This document shows, piece by piece, positions 51,636-61,522 of a stretch of DNA of 64,000 nt; within the stretch, counting starts at the first letter, position 1; every line of letters begins with the position of its first letter. Both the position numbers and the translations under genes were made by a program. Origin of the DNA: Qipengyuania gelatinilytica (lineage in GTDB: Bacteria > Pseudomonadota > Alphaproteobacteria > Sphingomonadales > Sphingomonadaceae); contig NZ_CP081294.1 in the NCBI RefSeq assembly GCF_019711315.1, forward strand, positions 2,728,001-2,792,000. Direction: 5' to 3'. The notes under the pieces were generated by a model. The model ran no database searches and was not told where the DNA came from. It saw only the letters and a program-made list of their open reading frames with translations.

Positions 51636-53071
51636 CATGCCTGCGATCCGGCCTTCGCTTCGGCCAGCTTGCGCAGGTTTTTCTCGTGTTCCGACTTGTC
51701 GATCCGGTAGCGCGAGATGCAGTAGAGCGCGCCCAGATAGAGCAGCAGCAGGGTGGGGGCGTAATAGGCGCCCAGCATCCACAGCGTGTCGCTCGAAACC
51801 GTGTCCGGCTCGGCGCCCTCGGGGAAGGCGACGATCGACAGGATCGCGCCTGCCGCCGCAACGCCGATGCCTTGCGTGACTTTGCGCGTGAAGGTGGACG
51901 CGGCGTAGTAGACGCCCTCGTTGCGCCGTCCGGTCCTGACCTGGTTCGATTCGACCAGGTCGGCGATCATCGAATAGGCGACAGCCTGCGTTGCGATGAT
52001 CAGCGCAAGGTCGATCACGTTGATGGTCATCACCAGCGGAAAGAGGATCGGATCGCCGTTCTCCGGCATAAGGCCTGCAAGCCGCAGCAGGACCGGCGCA
52101 GGCTGGATGGTGAAGGCCAGCAATCCAAGACCGATCACCGATCGCTTCTTGCCGAATTTCTTCACGCTCCACGGGGCAATCAGGAAGCCGAACAGCGCGG
52201 ATAAAAGGACGGTGCAGGTCCAGATGAAGATCTGGACTTCCTCGAAGCCCCAGAAGTAGCGCAGCATGAGGAAGGACAGGGCCGCCGCGAGGCCCGACGC
52301 AATCGCAAACAGGACGGTGGCGAAGAACAGGGCGATGAAGCTCTTCTCGCTGAGCGTTTCGATCATTTCGCGAAAGATACGCCGAACTCCGAAACGCTCG
52401 CCCGTTGCAACAGGGCGGTGCAAGTAGGGAATGCGGTGGTGGGTGCCGAGGGCCGAAACCATGATCGCAAGGAAGATAAGCAGTGATGCGATGATGCCGT
52501 AGGTCGCATAGGCATTGCGATCGAGCATGCCTTGTGGACCGGTCATCAATGCGCCGAACATGATGATGCTCATCATGCTGCCGCCGGTCCAGCCGAAGAA
52601 GAGGCGATAGGACTGCAGGCTGGTGCGCTCTTCGTAGTCCGACGTCAGTTCAGGGATGAGCGCGGAACTGGGCGTCTCGTAGAAGGTGATAAAGGTGCGG
52701 ATCAGCACCGCGAGCCCGGTCAGGTAGAGGAACAGTTCGGTCTGCCCCCAGTCGGGCGGGTTCCACAGCAGGAAATAGCTCAGCGCCACCGGCAGGGCAG
52801 CTGCATACATGAAGGGGTGGCGACGGCCCCAGCGGCTCCGGAAATTATCCGACCAATAGCCGACCAGTGGATCGGAGAGGGCATCGAAGACCAGTGCGAT
52901 GAAGATCGCGAGACCCACAAGACCCGGCTCGAGACCGATCACCGTGCCGTAGAACAGCAGGAGAAAGTAATCGAAGCCGTTGTTCTTGATCCCGAAAGCC
53001 GCCGCACCGAAACCGTGCGCAAGCTTCAGGCCGACCGATGGCTTGTCGGATACCCCCGCAATGGTCGCCAT
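51635..53071 (-). CDS. MFS transporter of the glycoside-pentoside-hexuronide:cation symporter type
   Basis: The 478-residue protein has twelve predicted helices. The GPH/MFS_2 marks are visible: DALSDPLVGYWSDNFRSRWGRRHPFM in the first half (its Asp and Arg pattern) and a matching second-half repeat. Such carriers import sugars or related solutes with a cation. The substrate is not evident, and no catabolic gene lies beside it. The start is the ATG at 53071. Confidence 0.88.
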   Translation of the reverse strand: MATIAGVSDKPSVGLKLAHGFGAAAFGIKNNGFDYFLLLFYGTVIGLEPGLVGLAIFIALVFDALSDPLVGYWSDNFRSRWGRRHPFMYAAALPVALSYFLLWNPPDWGQTELFLYLTGLAVLIRTFITFYETPSSALIPELTSDYEERTSLQSYRLFFGWTGGSMMSIIMFGALMTGPQGMLDRNAYATYGIIASLLIFLAIMVSALGTHHRIPYLHRPVATGERFGVRRIFREMIETLSEKSFIALFFATVLFAIASGLAAALSFLMLRYFWGFEEVQIFIWTCTVLLSALFGFLIAPWSVKKFGKKRSVIGLGLLAFTIQPAPVLLRLAGLMPENGDPILFPLVMTINVIDLALIIATQAVAYSMIADLVESNQVRTGRRNEGVYYAASTFTRKVTQGIGVAAAGAILSIVAFPEGAEPDTVSSDTLWMLGAYYAPTLLLLYLGALYCISRYRIDKSEHEKNLRKLAEAKAGSQA

Positions 53072-53121
53072 ATTCTCTCCCTTGGGAATGGGAGGCTAGG
53101 GATGACTTGGCCGCTTGGCAA

Positions 53122-53337
53122 TCAGCGCCAGTTGCCGGTTTCCATCCACTTCAGGAAGCGGCCCAAGGGCAGCAGCCACACGAGGCCGAGGAAAAGGTAG
53201 ATCACGGTCTGCGCAAGTGCCGGCCAGTCGCCGATGAGACCTGGCAGGTATCGCGCGATCACGATACCGTAAACCAGGAGCCCGATCAGGAGACCCAGCA
53301 GGCCGACCGGTATGCGCCAGGTGGGTTCTTCTCTCAT
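53122..53337 (-). CDS. DUF2842 membrane protein
   Basis: This 71-residue protein has two membrane helices and the family pattern: EPTWRIPVG at the start, then VIYLFLGLVWLLPL and a final WMETGNWR. DUF2842 proteins are small alphaproteobacterial inner-membrane proteins of unknown role. Its start overlaps the end of the 5-formyl-THF cyclo-ligase gene by four bases. Confidence 0.88.
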   Translation of the reverse strand: MREEPTWRIPVGLLGLLIGLLVYGIVIARYLPGLIGDWPALAQTVIYLFLGLVWLLPLGRFLKWMETGNWR

Positions 53338-53906
53338 GCGAACGGTCCGTAGAGGCGGGTTGGGGTCACGACGGCATCGAGCCGGCGGTCATGCGGCTCG
53401 ACCGGCAGGTCTTCCGCCAGCTGGCAATCCCATGCAAGGCCGATAGCCGTAACATCCTCGCGGTTCTCGAGCCAGCGGTCGTAATGGCCGCCGCCCTGAC
53501 CGAGACGGTCGCCTTTGGCGGTAAAACCCACGAGCGGGACCAGCAGGACCTGCGGTTCCATGACGGGCGCTTCGGGTGATGGCTGGAGCAGTCCGAAGGG
53601 GCCGACCTCGAGGTCTTCCTCGTCGAACGGGTCGCTATGCTGTGCGAATTCCATCGCGGAATTGCGGGTCTCGAAGCGGGGAAGGGCAATCTCGTGGCCG
53701 CGTTCGAGAAAGAACCTGGCATAGGAGGCCGCAGGCGCTTCGAACGGATCGGCGCGATAGAGGCCAACGGTCGCGCCTTCGGGCACGAGATCCAGCAGGG
53801 GCGCCGGAGGGCGGTGGAAGACCAGCCTACGCATGCTGTCGGGCAGCTGTGCAACATGATCGCGTCGCATGCTGCGGAGAATTTTCCGGAGTTGGTCCTT
53901 CGTCAC
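53334..53906 (-). CDS. 5-formyltetrahydrofolate cyclo-ligase
   Basis: The 190-residue enzyme converts 5-formyl-THF to 5,10-methenyl-THF with ATP. Recognisable parts are the basic N-terminal helix, LVPLVGFTAKGDRLGQGGGHYDR (LGxGxGxYD, the family signature) and the final GLAWDCQL...PHD segment. The start is a GTG at 53906 with AAGG upstream. In proteobacteria this gene commonly follows the 6S RNA gene, as here. Confidence 0.92.
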   Translation of the reverse strand: MTKDQLRKILRSMRRDHVAQLPDSMRRLVFHRPPAPLLDLVPEGATVGLYRADPFEAPAASYARFFLERGHEIALPRFETRNSAMEFAQHSDPFDEEDLEVGPFGLLQPSPEAPVMEPQVLLVPLVGFTAKGDRLGQGGGHYDRWLENREDVTAIGLAWDCQLAEDLPVEPHDRRLDAVVTPTRLYGPFA

Positions 53907-53974
53907 GCCTTGCCTGCTCCCGCAATGATTGCCGATGCTCGGCCACCGCGCTCAAGCAGCGAAGCGTTAGCGCG

Positions 53975-54120
53975 AAAAGATTGTGGCGGGACCACTATGG
54001 GTCGTTTCCGGAAAATCCTCTGACGCCTTCACGTCAGGTGGGCGCCGTATATCCAGATCGCCAGGACGAACCCGCCAACCCGGTAGGGACAGCTCCCTTG
54101 GATTGCTTATAGCCTCAGGG
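53975..54120 (-). ncRNA. ssrS: Probable 6S RNA
   Basis: The 257-base gap between zapA and the 5-formyl-THF cyclo-ligase gene is where 6S RNA is found in most proteobacteria. The minus-strand sequence is structured: a TGACG...CGTCA hairpin lies near 54027-54042, and close to the 3' end a short GTGG/CCAC hairpin is followed by AATCTTTT. The boundaries are estimates and I could not draw the full open-bubble structure by hand. The call rests on synteny plus structure, not on a covariance match. Confidence 0.55.
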
Positions 54121-54163
54121 ATATTCATGCGGCTCGTGCCGAGCAGCCCCGCCGAGCACTTAC

Positions 54164-54490
54164 TTAGGAGGCCGAGGCCTCTCCCTCAAGTGCAGAAGCG
54201 GCACCTTCGAGCGCATTTGCGACGCGTTCCAGCCTGTTCGCCAGCGCATCGGTGTCGATTCCCGGATCGGGCGGGTGCGATTGCGCGGCATTGCGCGCGT
54301 CGGTCAGTTCATCGGCGAGCAGGATCGCGGCGAACAGCAGGTTCTTCGCTTCGTTGCTGGTCGCGTTCTTGCCCATGCCGCTGATCTTCTCGTCGACCAT
54401 CTGCGCAAGGCCGCGCACCTTGTCTTCCTGCCCGTTGGCGGTCGAGACGGTGTAGACGCGACCGCCGACCTGCAGCTTGACGTCGCTCAT
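54164..54490 (-). CDS. zapA: Cell division protein ZapA
   Basis: The 108-residue protein starts with the ZapA pattern VGGRVYTVSTANGQEDKVRGL and continues with a long coiled-coil helix (LLFAAILLADELTDAR). ZapA bundles FtsZ filaments at the division ring. The ATG at 54490 overlaps the stop of the preceding small gene. It lies just upstream of the 6S RNA region. Confidence 0.92.
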   Translation of the reverse strand: MSDVKLQVGGRVYTVSTANGQEDKVRGLAQMVDEKISGMGKNATSNEAKNLLFAAILLADELTDARNAAQSHPPDPGIDTDALANRLERVANALEGAASALEGEASAS

Positions 54491-54681
54491 TGCTCGAGCC
54501 TTTCGATCAGGGTGTCGAGTTCGCGCAGATTGCTCGCGACACGCGACTTCAACGCCTCGTGCGCCTCTGCCAGTCGGCTGTCGTCCGCAGGTGCGGATCG
54601 CGGTAGCGCGGCTTGTGTTTCGATACGCGCGAGGGCTTTTTCGAGCCGCTCCAGCGCGCCGTGGATACGTGTTTCACTCAT
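54487..54681 (-). CDS. Small coiled-coil protein preceding zapA
   Basis: This 64-residue, almost fully helical protein (MSETRIHGALERLEKALARI ... LRELDTLIERLEQ) shows heptad leucines. It sits with an ATGA overlap in front of zapA, where many alphaproteobacteria have a small coiled-coil protein of unknown role. A ZapB-like partner function is only a guess. The ATG at 54681 is preferred over an upstream start that adds unrelated residues. Confidence 0.75.
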   Translation of the reverse strand: MSETRIHGALERLEKALARIETQAALPRSAPADDSRLAEAHEALKSRVASNLRELDTLIERLEQ

Positions 54682-54861
54682 CAGGCTTACGCAAATACCA
54701 AGATTGGCCCGCAACGGCAAAGGCTTGGGCTCTCCTGTTGATAAATTGCACCAAGACGATGAAGGCGCAGATCACTCGGCCACTCGGGTTGACCTTGCGC
54801 GCGCCCTCCGCGAAGGGTTCCCACGCGTCGAATCGCCACACATTTTCGGAGAATAATCCCC

Positions 54862-56841
54862 ATGAGTCTCGACACTGCTCGCATGGTCCAGATGGCCAAT
54901 GCCATCAGGGCACTTTCGATGGATGCGGTGCAGGCAGCGAACTCTGGGCATCCAGGCATGCCGATGGGCATGGCCGATGTGGCAACCGTGTTGTGGAGCG
55001 AATACCTCAAGCACGATCCGGCAGCGCCCGACTGGGCCGACCGCGACCGCTTCGTCCTGTCCGCGGGCCACGGCTCGATGCTCATCTACTCGCTGCTGCA
55101 CCTGTCGGGATATGCGGCGCCGACGATGGACGACATCCGCAACTTCCGCCAGCTCGGCAGCCCGTGCGCAGGCCATCCTGAGAATTTCCTCCTCGACGGC
55201 GTGGAATCGACCACCGGCCCGCTGGGGCAGGGCCTTGCAATGGCAGTCGGCATGGCAATTGCGGAGCGCAAGCTGAACGCCGATTTCGGTGACGGACTGG
55301 TCGATCACCGGACCTGGGTGATCGCAGGCGATGGCTGCCTCATGGAAGGCATCAACCACGAGGCCATCGGTCTTGCAGGTCATCTCAAGCTCGGCCGTAT
55401 GAACGTGCTGTGGGACGACAACCAGATCACCATCGACGGCGGTACCGAACTGTCGACCAGCGAAGACATCAAGGCCCGTTACGCGGCGACCGGCTGGCAC
55501 GTGGTCAGCTGCGACGGCCACGATTTCGACGATATCCGCCGCGCTCTCGATGAAGCGCAGGCAGACGAGCGTCCGTCGCTGGTCGCCTGCCGCACGGTGA
55601 TCGGCAAGGGCGCGCCCAACAAGCAGGGCACCAGCGCCACCCACGGCGCACCGCTCGGTGACGAGGAAATCTCGGCTGCGCGTGACGTGCTCGGCTGGGA
55701 CTACAAGCCCTTCGAAATTCCCGAGCAGGTCCTGTCGGACTGGCGCGGCACCGCCGATGCAGGTGCAAAGGCGCATGGCGAATGGAGCGAGCGCCTTTCC
55801 GCCGACAGCCAGGGCGCCGAATTCGAGCGCCGCATGTCGGGCGACCTGCCCGCCAAGTTCAGCCTCGACAACTACATCCAGTCGCTGATGAAGGAGCCGG
55901 TCAAGGTCGCCACCCGCAAGGCGAGCGAGATGGCTCTCGACAAGATCAACGCGATGCTGCCCGACACGATGGGCGGCAGCGCCGACCTGACGGGTTCGAA
56001 CAACACCAAGGCCGGCGGCATCGGCCCTTTCACGGCAGACGATTACTCGGGCCGCTACATCTATTACGGCATCCGCGAATTCGGCATGGCGGCCGCCATG
56101 AACGGCATGGCGCTGCACGGGGGCGTGATCCCTTATGGCGGCACCTTCCTCGTCTTCACCGACTATTGCCGCGCCGCGATCCGCCTTTCGGCCCTCCAGC
56201 AGGTCCGCGCGATCTATGTCATGACGCATGACAGCATCGGGCTTGGCGAAGACGGCCCGACGCACCAGCCGGTCGAACATGTGCAGAGCCTGCGCATGAT
56301 CCCGAACCTGCTCGTCATGCGCCCTGCCGATGCGGTCGAGACGGCCGAGTGCTGGGACATCGCGCTGCGTAGCAAGGACCGCCCCGCGGTGCTGGCCCTC
56401 AGCCGCCAGAACCTGCCGCAGGTGCGCAACCATCCCGAAGAGACGGATATGTCCTCGAAGGGCGCGTATCGCCTCAAGAAGGCGGGTAACGCACACAAGG
56501 TCACGCTCGTTGCGAGTGGTTCGGAAGTGCATCTCGCGCTTGCCTGCGCCGATGAACTGGAAAAGCAGGGCGTGGGCGCCAGCGTGGTCTCGATGGTCTG
56601 CACCCAGCTGTTCGACGAGCAGGACGAGGCATACCGCAAGGACATGATCCCGGCATCGAGCCTGCGCGTCAGTATCGAGGCGGGCACCACCTTCGGCTGG
56701 GAACGCTACACTGGCGAAAACGGCCTCAACATCGGGATCGACAGCTTCGGCGCATCGGCGCCGGCGGGCGATCTCTTCAAGAAATTCGGTTTCACGGCGG
56801 ACGCCATCGTTCCGCAAATCATGAACAAATTGAACGGATAA
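54862..56841 (+). CDS. tkt: Transketolase
   Basis: The 659-residue ThDP enzyme moves two-carbon units between sugar phosphates. Motifs are SGHPGMPMGMADV, LSAGHGSMLIYSLLHLSGY, GPLGQGLAMAVGMA, GDGCLMEGINHEA, and in the middle domain GGSADLTGSN and HDSIGLGEDGPTHQPVEH. It starts at ATG 54862. It is followed closely by gap and pgk, forming a carbon-metabolism unit. Confidence 0.96.
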   Translation: MSLDTARMVQMANAIRALSMDAVQAANSGHPGMPMGMADVATVLWSEYLKHDPAAPDWADRDRFVLSAGHGSMLIYSLLHLSGYAAPTMDDIRNFRQLGSPCAGHPENFLLDGVESTTGPLGQGLAMAVGMAIAERKLNADFGDGLVDHRTWVIAGDGCLMEGINHEAIGLAGHLKLGRMNVLWDDNQITIDGGTELSTSEDIKARYAATGWHVVSCDGHDFDDIRRALDEAQADERPSLVACRTVIGKGAPNKQGTSATHGAPLGDEEISAARDVLGWDYKPFEIPEQVLSDWRGTADAGAKAHGEWSERLSADSQGAEFERRMSGDLPAKFSLDNYIQSLMKEPVKVATRKASEMALDKINAMLPDTMGGSADLTGSNNTKAGGIGPFTADDYSGRYIYYGIREFGMAAAMNGMALHGGVIPYGGTFLVFTDYCRAAIRLSALQQVRAIYVMTHDSIGLGEDGPTHQPVEHVQSLRMIPNLLVMRPADAVETAECWDIALRSKDRPAVLALSRQNLPQVRNHPEETDMSSKGAYRLKKAGNAHKVTLVASGSEVHLALACADELEKQGVGASVVSMVCTQLFDEQDEAYRKDMIPASSLRVSIEAGTTFGWERYTGENGLNIGIDSFGASAPAGDLFKKFGFTADAIVPQIMNKLNG

Positions 56842-56856
56842 GCAGGAGCTCTTCGC

Positions 56857-57864
56857 ATGGCTACCAAGGTTGCAATCAATGGATTCGGACGCATCGGACG
56901 CCTCGTGGCGCGTGCGATTCTCGAGCGTGACGACCACGATCTTGACCTCGTTTCGATCAACGATCTCGCCGACACCAAGTCGAACGCGCTGCTGTTCCAG
57001 TACGACAGCACGCATGGCCGTTTCCCCGGCACCGTCGAAGTGGGCGATAACGCGATCATCGTGAACGGCAAGTCGATCGCCGTCACCAGCGAGCGTGATC
57101 CGGGCAATCTGCCGCATGCAGCCCAGGGCGTGGACATCGTCCTCGAATGCACCGGCTTCTTCCAGAGCCACGAAGCTGCCGAGCCTCATCTCAAGGCAGG
57201 CGCGAAGCGCGTGCTGATCTCGGCTCCGGCCAAGAACGTTTCGGCGACCATCGTTTACGGCGTGAACCATGAGACGCTGACCGCCGACGACGTGATCGTC
57301 TCGAACGCCAGCTGCACGACCAACTGCCTTTCGCCGATGGCCAAGGTGCTGCACGACACGGTCGGTATCGAGCGCGGCTTCATGACCACGATCCACAGCT
57401 ACACCAACGACCAGCGCATGCTCGACCAGATGCACAGCGACATGCGCCGTGCCCGCGGCGGTGCGCAGAACATGATCCCGACCACCACGGGTGCAGCCCG
57501 CGCGGTCGGCCTCGTCCTGCCCGAACTCGCCGGCAAGCTCGACGGCAGCTCGGTCCGCGTACCGACGCCGAACGTCAGCCTCGTCGACCTCGTCTTCACC
57601 CCAGGCCGCGACACCAGCGCCGAGGAACTGAACGCTGCGCTCAAGGCTGCTGCAGAAGGCAAGATGAAGGGCGTGCTCGACTACACCGACCAGCCGCTCG
57701 TCAGCTCGGACTTCAACCACTATCCGGCCAGCTCGACCATCGACAGCCTCGAAACCAGCGTGATGGAAGGCAAGCTTTGCCGCGTCGTCAGCTGGTACGA
57801 TAACGAATGGGGCTTCTCGAACCGCATGATCGACACCGCCGGCGTGATGGCGAAATTCCTCTAA
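56857..57864 (+). CDS. gap: Glyceraldehyde-3-phosphate dehydrogenase (type I)
   Basis: The 335-residue enzyme has the NAD-binding [13 protein letters not shown], the catalytic cysteine in [23 protein letters not shown], and the C-terminal [12 protein letters not shown]. It converts glyceraldehyde-3-phosphate to 1,3-bisphosphoglycerate. The ATG at 56857 has AGGAG at eight bases. It lies between tkt and pgk with very short gaps. Confidence 0.97.
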   Translation: MATKVAINGFGRIGRLVARAILERDDHDLDLVSINDLADTKSNALLFQYDSTHGRFPGTVEVGDNAIIVNGKSIAVTSERDPGNLPHAAQGVDIVLECTGFFQSHEAAEPHLKAGAKRVLISAPAKNVSATIVYGVNHETLTADDVIVSNASCTTNCLSPMAKVLHDTVGIERGFMTTIHSYTNDQRMLDQMHSDMRRARGGAQNMIPTTTGAARAVGLVLPELAGKLDGSSVRVPTPNVSLVDLVFTPGRDTSAEELNAALKAAAEGKMKGVLDYTDQPLVSSDFNHYPASSTIDSLETSVMEGKLCRVVSWYDNEWGFSNRMIDTAGVMAKFL

Positions 57865-57877
57865 GGAAAGCCCTGAT

Positions 57878-59077
57878 ATGAGCAGCTTCAAGACCCTGGA
57901 TGACCTCGGTGATGTGACCGGCAAGGTCGCACTCGTGCGCGTCGATCTAAACCTTCCGATGCAGGAAGGTCGCGCCAGCGATGTCACCCGGGTCGAAGCT
58001 GTGAAACCCACCATCCTCGAGCTGGCCGACAAGGGCGCGAAGGTTCTCCTCCTCGCCCATTTCGGCCGGCCCAAGGGCCAGCGCCATTCGACCATGAGCA
58101 CCAGCATGGTGCAGGGCGACATCGAGCGCGTGCTCGACCGCGAAATCATGTTCATCCCCGAAGTGATGGGGCCGGTGGTCGAACAGTCGATCGGCATCCT
58201 TTCGAACGGCGATATCGGCCTGCTCGACAACATCCGCTTCTGGCCGGGTGAAGAGGCGAACGATCCTGAATTCGCCAAGGGCATTGCGGCTCACGGCGAT
58301 TTCTACGTCAACGACGCCTTCTCCGCCGCGCACCGCGCCCATGCCTCCACCGAAGGCCTGGCGCACCACCTCCCAGCCTATGCCGGGCGCGCAATGGAAG
58401 CGGAACTCAAGGCCCTCGAGGCCGCGCTCGGCACGCCCGAGCAGCCGGTCGCAGCGGTTGTTGGCGGAGCGAAGGTTTCGACCAAGCTCGACGTGCTCGA
58501 AAACCTCGTCGGCAAGGTCCAGCACCTCATTATCGGCGGCGGCATGGCCAACACCTTCCTCGCCGCGCGCGGGGTCGATGTCGGCAAGTCGCTGTGCGAG
58601 CATGACCTCACCGACACCGCCAACCGCATCATGGACCAGGCCGACCACGCGGGGTGCACCGTCCACCTTCCTTACGATGTCGTGGTGGCGAAGGAATTCG
58701 CCGCGAACCCGCCCAGCATGCGCGTTTGCAACGTCCATGAGGTCGCCGAAGACGAGATGATCCTCGACGTCGGCCCGCAGGCGGTCGAAGCGCTGGGCGA
58801 CGTGCTCAAGACCTGCCGCACGCTGGTCTGGAACGGACCGATGGGCGCCTTCGAAACCGAACCTTTCGATGCTGCCACCGTGGCGCTTGCCAAGACGGCC
58901 GCGGCGCTGACGCAGGACGGCTCGCTGATCTCGGTTGCAGGCGGGGGCGATACCGTCGCCGCGCTGGCACACGCGGGCGTGAAGGACGATTTCACCTTTG
59001 TTTCGACCGCAGGCGGCGCTTTCCTCGAATGGATGGAAGGCAAGGCGCTTCCTGGCGTGGCTGCGCTTACGGCCTGA
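57878..59077 (+). CDS. pgk: Phosphoglycerate kinase
   Basis: The 399-residue protein has [26 protein letters not shown], the nucleotide loop region [31 protein letters not shown] and the C-terminal GGGDTVAAL. It makes ATP from 1,3-bisphosphoglycerate. It starts 13 bases after gap. Confidence 0.97.
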   Translation: MSSFKTLDDLGDVTGKVALVRVDLNLPMQEGRASDVTRVEAVKPTILELADKGAKVLLLAHFGRPKGQRHSTMSTSMVQGDIERVLDREIMFIPEVMGPVVEQSIGILSNGDIGLLDNIRFWPGEEANDPEFAKGIAAHGDFYVNDAFSAAHRAHASTEGLAHHLPAYAGRAMEAELKALEAALGTPEQPVAAVVGGAKVSTKLDVLENLVGKVQHLIIGGGMANTFLAARGVDVGKSLCEHDLTDTANRIMDQADHAGCTVHLPYDVVVAKEFAANPPSMRVCNVHEVAEDEMILDVGPQAVEALGDVLKTCRTLVWNGPMGAFETEPFDAATVALAKTAAALTQDGSLISVAGGGDTVAALAHAGVKDDFTFVSTAGGAFLEWMEGKALPGVAALTA

Positions 59078-59081
59078 GCCG

Positions 59082-59723
59082 ATGGCCACCACGCGCCACC
59101 TCTTCTCCACCCCCTTTGTCGCCGACACGCTGCAGAGCGAGCCGGGGATGCGCATGCTGCGCAATGCGATCGAGGAAGAAAGGGCGCGCGATGCTGCCGG
59201 GATCGATATCTCGAATATCGGCGGCTGGCATTCGAACACGCAGATGCTCGACTGGGGCGGCGAGGCGGCGAGGGCGCTGGCGCACAAGGCCATGACGATG
59301 GCCGACGAGCAGACGATCGACAACCGGAGCCCGGAATTCAGCCGCTTCACCTGGCACCCCGAAATGTGGGCCAACGTCAGCGGCAAGGGCGCGGCCAACC
59401 AGTACCACTTCCACCCGGGCAGCTTCTGGTCGGCGGTTGCCTATATCGACGATGGCTATGACGGCGATCCCGATCCGGGTCTTGGCGGTGAGCTCCAGCT
59501 ACAGGATCCGCGCATGCCGATGATCCGCATGGGCGCCCCCGATCTCCGGCTCAAGCAGCCCGACGGCCAGCCGATGCACAGCGAGGTTTCGCTGCGTCCC
59601 AAGACGGGCATGATCGTGATGTTCCCCAGCTGGCTCCAGCATGCAGTGCGTCCGTTCAAGGGCGAGGGGACGCGGATATCGATCGCGATCAACCTCGTCG
59701 CGGTGCTGAAAAGGCCGAACTAG
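59082..59723 (+). CDS. 2OG-Fe(II) oxygenase-like protein (TIGR02466-type)
   Basis: The 213-residue protein shows the double-stranded beta-helix marks of iron/2-oxoglutarate dioxygenases: QYHFHPGSFWSAVAYID (first His of the metal triad), then MIVMFPSWLQHAVRPF with the second His, and an Arg in TRISIAINL. The family is poorly characterised. It follows pgk by four bases and may be co-transcribed. Its stop overlaps the stop of the convergent flavodoxin-like gene. The ATG at 59082 is chosen; the open frame upstream lies in pgk. Confidence 0.85.
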   Translation: MATTRHLFSTPFVADTLQSEPGMRMLRNAIEEERARDAAGIDISNIGGWHSNTQMLDWGGEAARALAHKAMTMADEQTIDNRSPEFSRFTWHPEMWANVSGKGAANQYHFHPGSFWSAVAYIDDGYDGDPDPGLGGELQLQDPRMPMIRMGAPDLRLKQPDGQPMHSEVSLRPKTGMIVMFPSWLQHAVRPFKGEGTRISIAINLVAVLKRPN

Positions 59724-60478
59724 CGATATTCGGGGTTCGGCGCGTCGAAGCGGCGGCCTTCCTTCCAGAGCTCGACTGAATTGCCCCACGCAGGGATGCC
59801 GCCTGCGTCCTTGAGCATGCGCGCCATGTGCATCAGGTTCCAGGTCATGAATGTCGTGTTCCGGCGGGTGAAGTCGTTGTCGAACCCGACATATCCGTCC
59901 CCGTCTTCCTTCGCATCGCCATAGCTCGGGCCCGGGCCAGCTTCGCCGATCCATCCCGCATCAGCCTGCGGCGGGATGGTATAACCGACATGCTGGAGCG
60001 AATAGAGGACGCCCATGCCGACGTGCTTGATGCCGTCTTCATTGCCGGTGACGATGCAGCCCCCGACCTTGCCGTAGAAAACGTACTGACCCTTGTCGTT
60101 CGTTTGGCCGGAATGACCATAGAGCCGCTCGATCAGGCGCTGGCAAACGGAGCTCTTCTCGCCCAGCCAGATCGGCGTTCCGACCACGAGGATGTCGGCT
60201 GCTTGCACCTTTTCCCATATCTGGGGCCAGTCGTCCCGATCCGCGCCGTGCTCTGTCATGTCGGGATAGACGCCGGGCGCGATGTCGTGATCGACCAGTC
60301 GCACCTGATCGAGCTGAACATCGTTTCGCACGAGGATGGTTTCGACCACGCCCAGCAGCTTGTCGGTATGCGACCCCTGGGGCGAGGGCTTGAGCGTGCA
60401 ATTGATGGTCAGCGCCCTGAGATCGGAGAAATCCGTTTCGTTATCCTGACACAATTTCTCCTGGGTCTCATCCAGCAT
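59720..60478 (-). CDS. Flavodoxin-like NAD(P)H-dependent oxidoreductase
   Basis: The 252-residue protein has a flavodoxin/FMN reductase fold: LTINCTLKPSPQGSHTDKLL (phosphate-loop region), ADILVVGTPIWLGEKSSVCQ, and GKVGGCIVTGNEDGIKH. It probably reduces quinones or flavin with NAD(P)H. The ATG at 60478 has AGGAGAG upstream; the longer open frame has no such signal. It is divergent from the aldolase gene. Confidence 0.87.
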   Translation of the reverse strand: MLDETQEKLCQDNETDFSDLRALTINCTLKPSPQGSHTDKLLGVVETILVRNDVQLDQVRLVDHDIAPGVYPDMTEHGADRDDWPQIWEKVQAADILVVGTPIWLGEKSSVCQRLIERLYGHSGQTNDKGQYVFYGKVGGCIVTGNEDGIKHVGMGVLYSLQHVGYTIPPQADAGWIGEAGPGPSYGDAKEDGDGYVGFDNDFTRRNTTFMTWNLMHMARMLKDAGGIPAWGNSVELWKEGRRFDAPNPEYR

Positions 60479-60603
60479 GGTCTCTCCTGTGCTCAACAAG
60501 AGATACGCACGATGGGCTGAATAGTTACACCCCCGCTGTTGCAGGTGCGAAGGGGCTTTTGTATGGGCCGCGCATACGAATGCACGACCCAAGGGATTCT
60601 CAC

Positions 60604-61491
60604 ATGACTTTCGATGAAATGCGCGAGCGGATCGCAACCGGACAGGGCTTCATCGCCGCACTCGACCAGTCGGGCGGTTCGACCCCCAAGGCGCTTCGCG
60701 GCTACGGTGTGGAAGACAATGAGTGGGAAGGCGACGAACAGATGTTCGGCCTGATCCACGAAATGCGCCAGCGCATCATCGAGGCACCCTGCTTCGGCAA
60801 TGGCAAGGTCATCGGCGCGATCCTGTTCGAAAAGACCATGGAAGGCGAAAGCGGCGGCAAGAGCGTGCCTGCTCGCCTGAAAGAGCGCGGCATCGTGCCC
60901 TTCCTCAAGGTCGACAAGGGTCTCGAGGACGAACGTGAAGGCGCGCAGCTGATGAAGCCCAACGCGAACCTCGAAGCCATGTGCGCCCGAGCAAAGGAAC
61001 TGGGCGTGTTCGGCACCAAGATGCGCAGCGTGATCAAGTCGGCCAATCCGGTCGGCATCAAGGAATGCGTCCGCCAGCAGTTTGCCGAAGGTGCGCGCAT
61101 CCTCAGCTGCGGCCTGATGCCGATGCTCGAGCCCGAGTATGACATCACCGCCGCAGATCGCGCCGAAGGCGAGAAGATCATGCTCGAAGCCATCGAGGAA
61201 GGGCTCGACGCGCTGCCCGAGGGCCAGCAGATCATGCTCAAGCTCTCGATTCCCAAGGAAGCCGGCCTCTATGCAGGCCTGACCAAGCACCCCAAGGTGC
61301 TGCGCGTGGTCGCCCTGTCCGGCGGCTACTCGACCGAGGAAGCTTGCAGCGAACTCGCCAAGAACCCCGGCATGATCGCCAGCTTCAGCCGCGGCCTGCT
61401 GCAGGACCTGCGCAAAACGCAGAGCGACAACGACTTCGACGGCACGCTTTCAGGCGCGATCGACCAGATCCACGCCGCCAGCGTGGCCTGA
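60604..61491 (+). CDS. Class I fructose-1,6-bisphosphate aldolase
   Basis: The 295-residue enzyme shows the class I (Schiff base) signatures: AALDQSGGSTPKALRGYG near the N-terminus, the segment FLKVDKGLEDE, and a late GGYSTEEAC. It is of the bacterial Fda type rather than the DhnA type. It completes, with tkt, gap and pgk, a local set of lower-glycolysis/gluconeogenesis genes. The ATG at 60604 with AAGGG upstream is preferred over 60580. Confidence 0.92.
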   Translation: MTFDEMRERIATGQGFIAALDQSGGSTPKALRGYGVEDNEWEGDEQMFGLIHEMRQRIIEAPCFGNGKVIGAILFEKTMEGESGGKSVPARLKERGIVPFLKVDKGLEDEREGAQLMKPNANLEAMCARAKELGVFGTKMRSVIKSANPVGIKECVRQQFAEGARILSCGLMPMLEPEYDITAADRAEGEKIMLEAIEEGLDALPEGQQIMLKLSIPKEAGLYAGLTKHPKVLRVVALSGGYSTEEACSELAKNPGMIASFSRGLLQDLRKTQSDNDFDGTLSGAIDQIHAASVA

Positions 61492-61501
61492 CCTTAGGCT
61501 G

Positions 61502-61522
61502 CGAGCGGCCTAGCGCCGCTCG
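61502..61522. terminator. GC-rich hairpin between convergent genes
   Basis: CGAGCGGC (61502-61509) pairs with GCCGCTCG (61515-61522) around a five-base loop, between the aldolase end and the convergent lipoprotein gene, overlapping the latter's last codons. There is no T-run, so termination strength is uncertain. Confidence 0.4.

Noticed and set aside
54772..58284. 1170-codon open frame on the minus strand across tkt, gap and pgk
   Set aside because: It is antisense to three unmistakable enzymes. Its composition (Arg/His/Ala/Val-rich, no recognisable domain) is the mirror of GC-biased codon use in them.
57947..59398. 483-codon minus-strand frame over pgk and the 2OG oxygenase
   Set aside because: Antisense shadow with no domain and no ribosome binding site.
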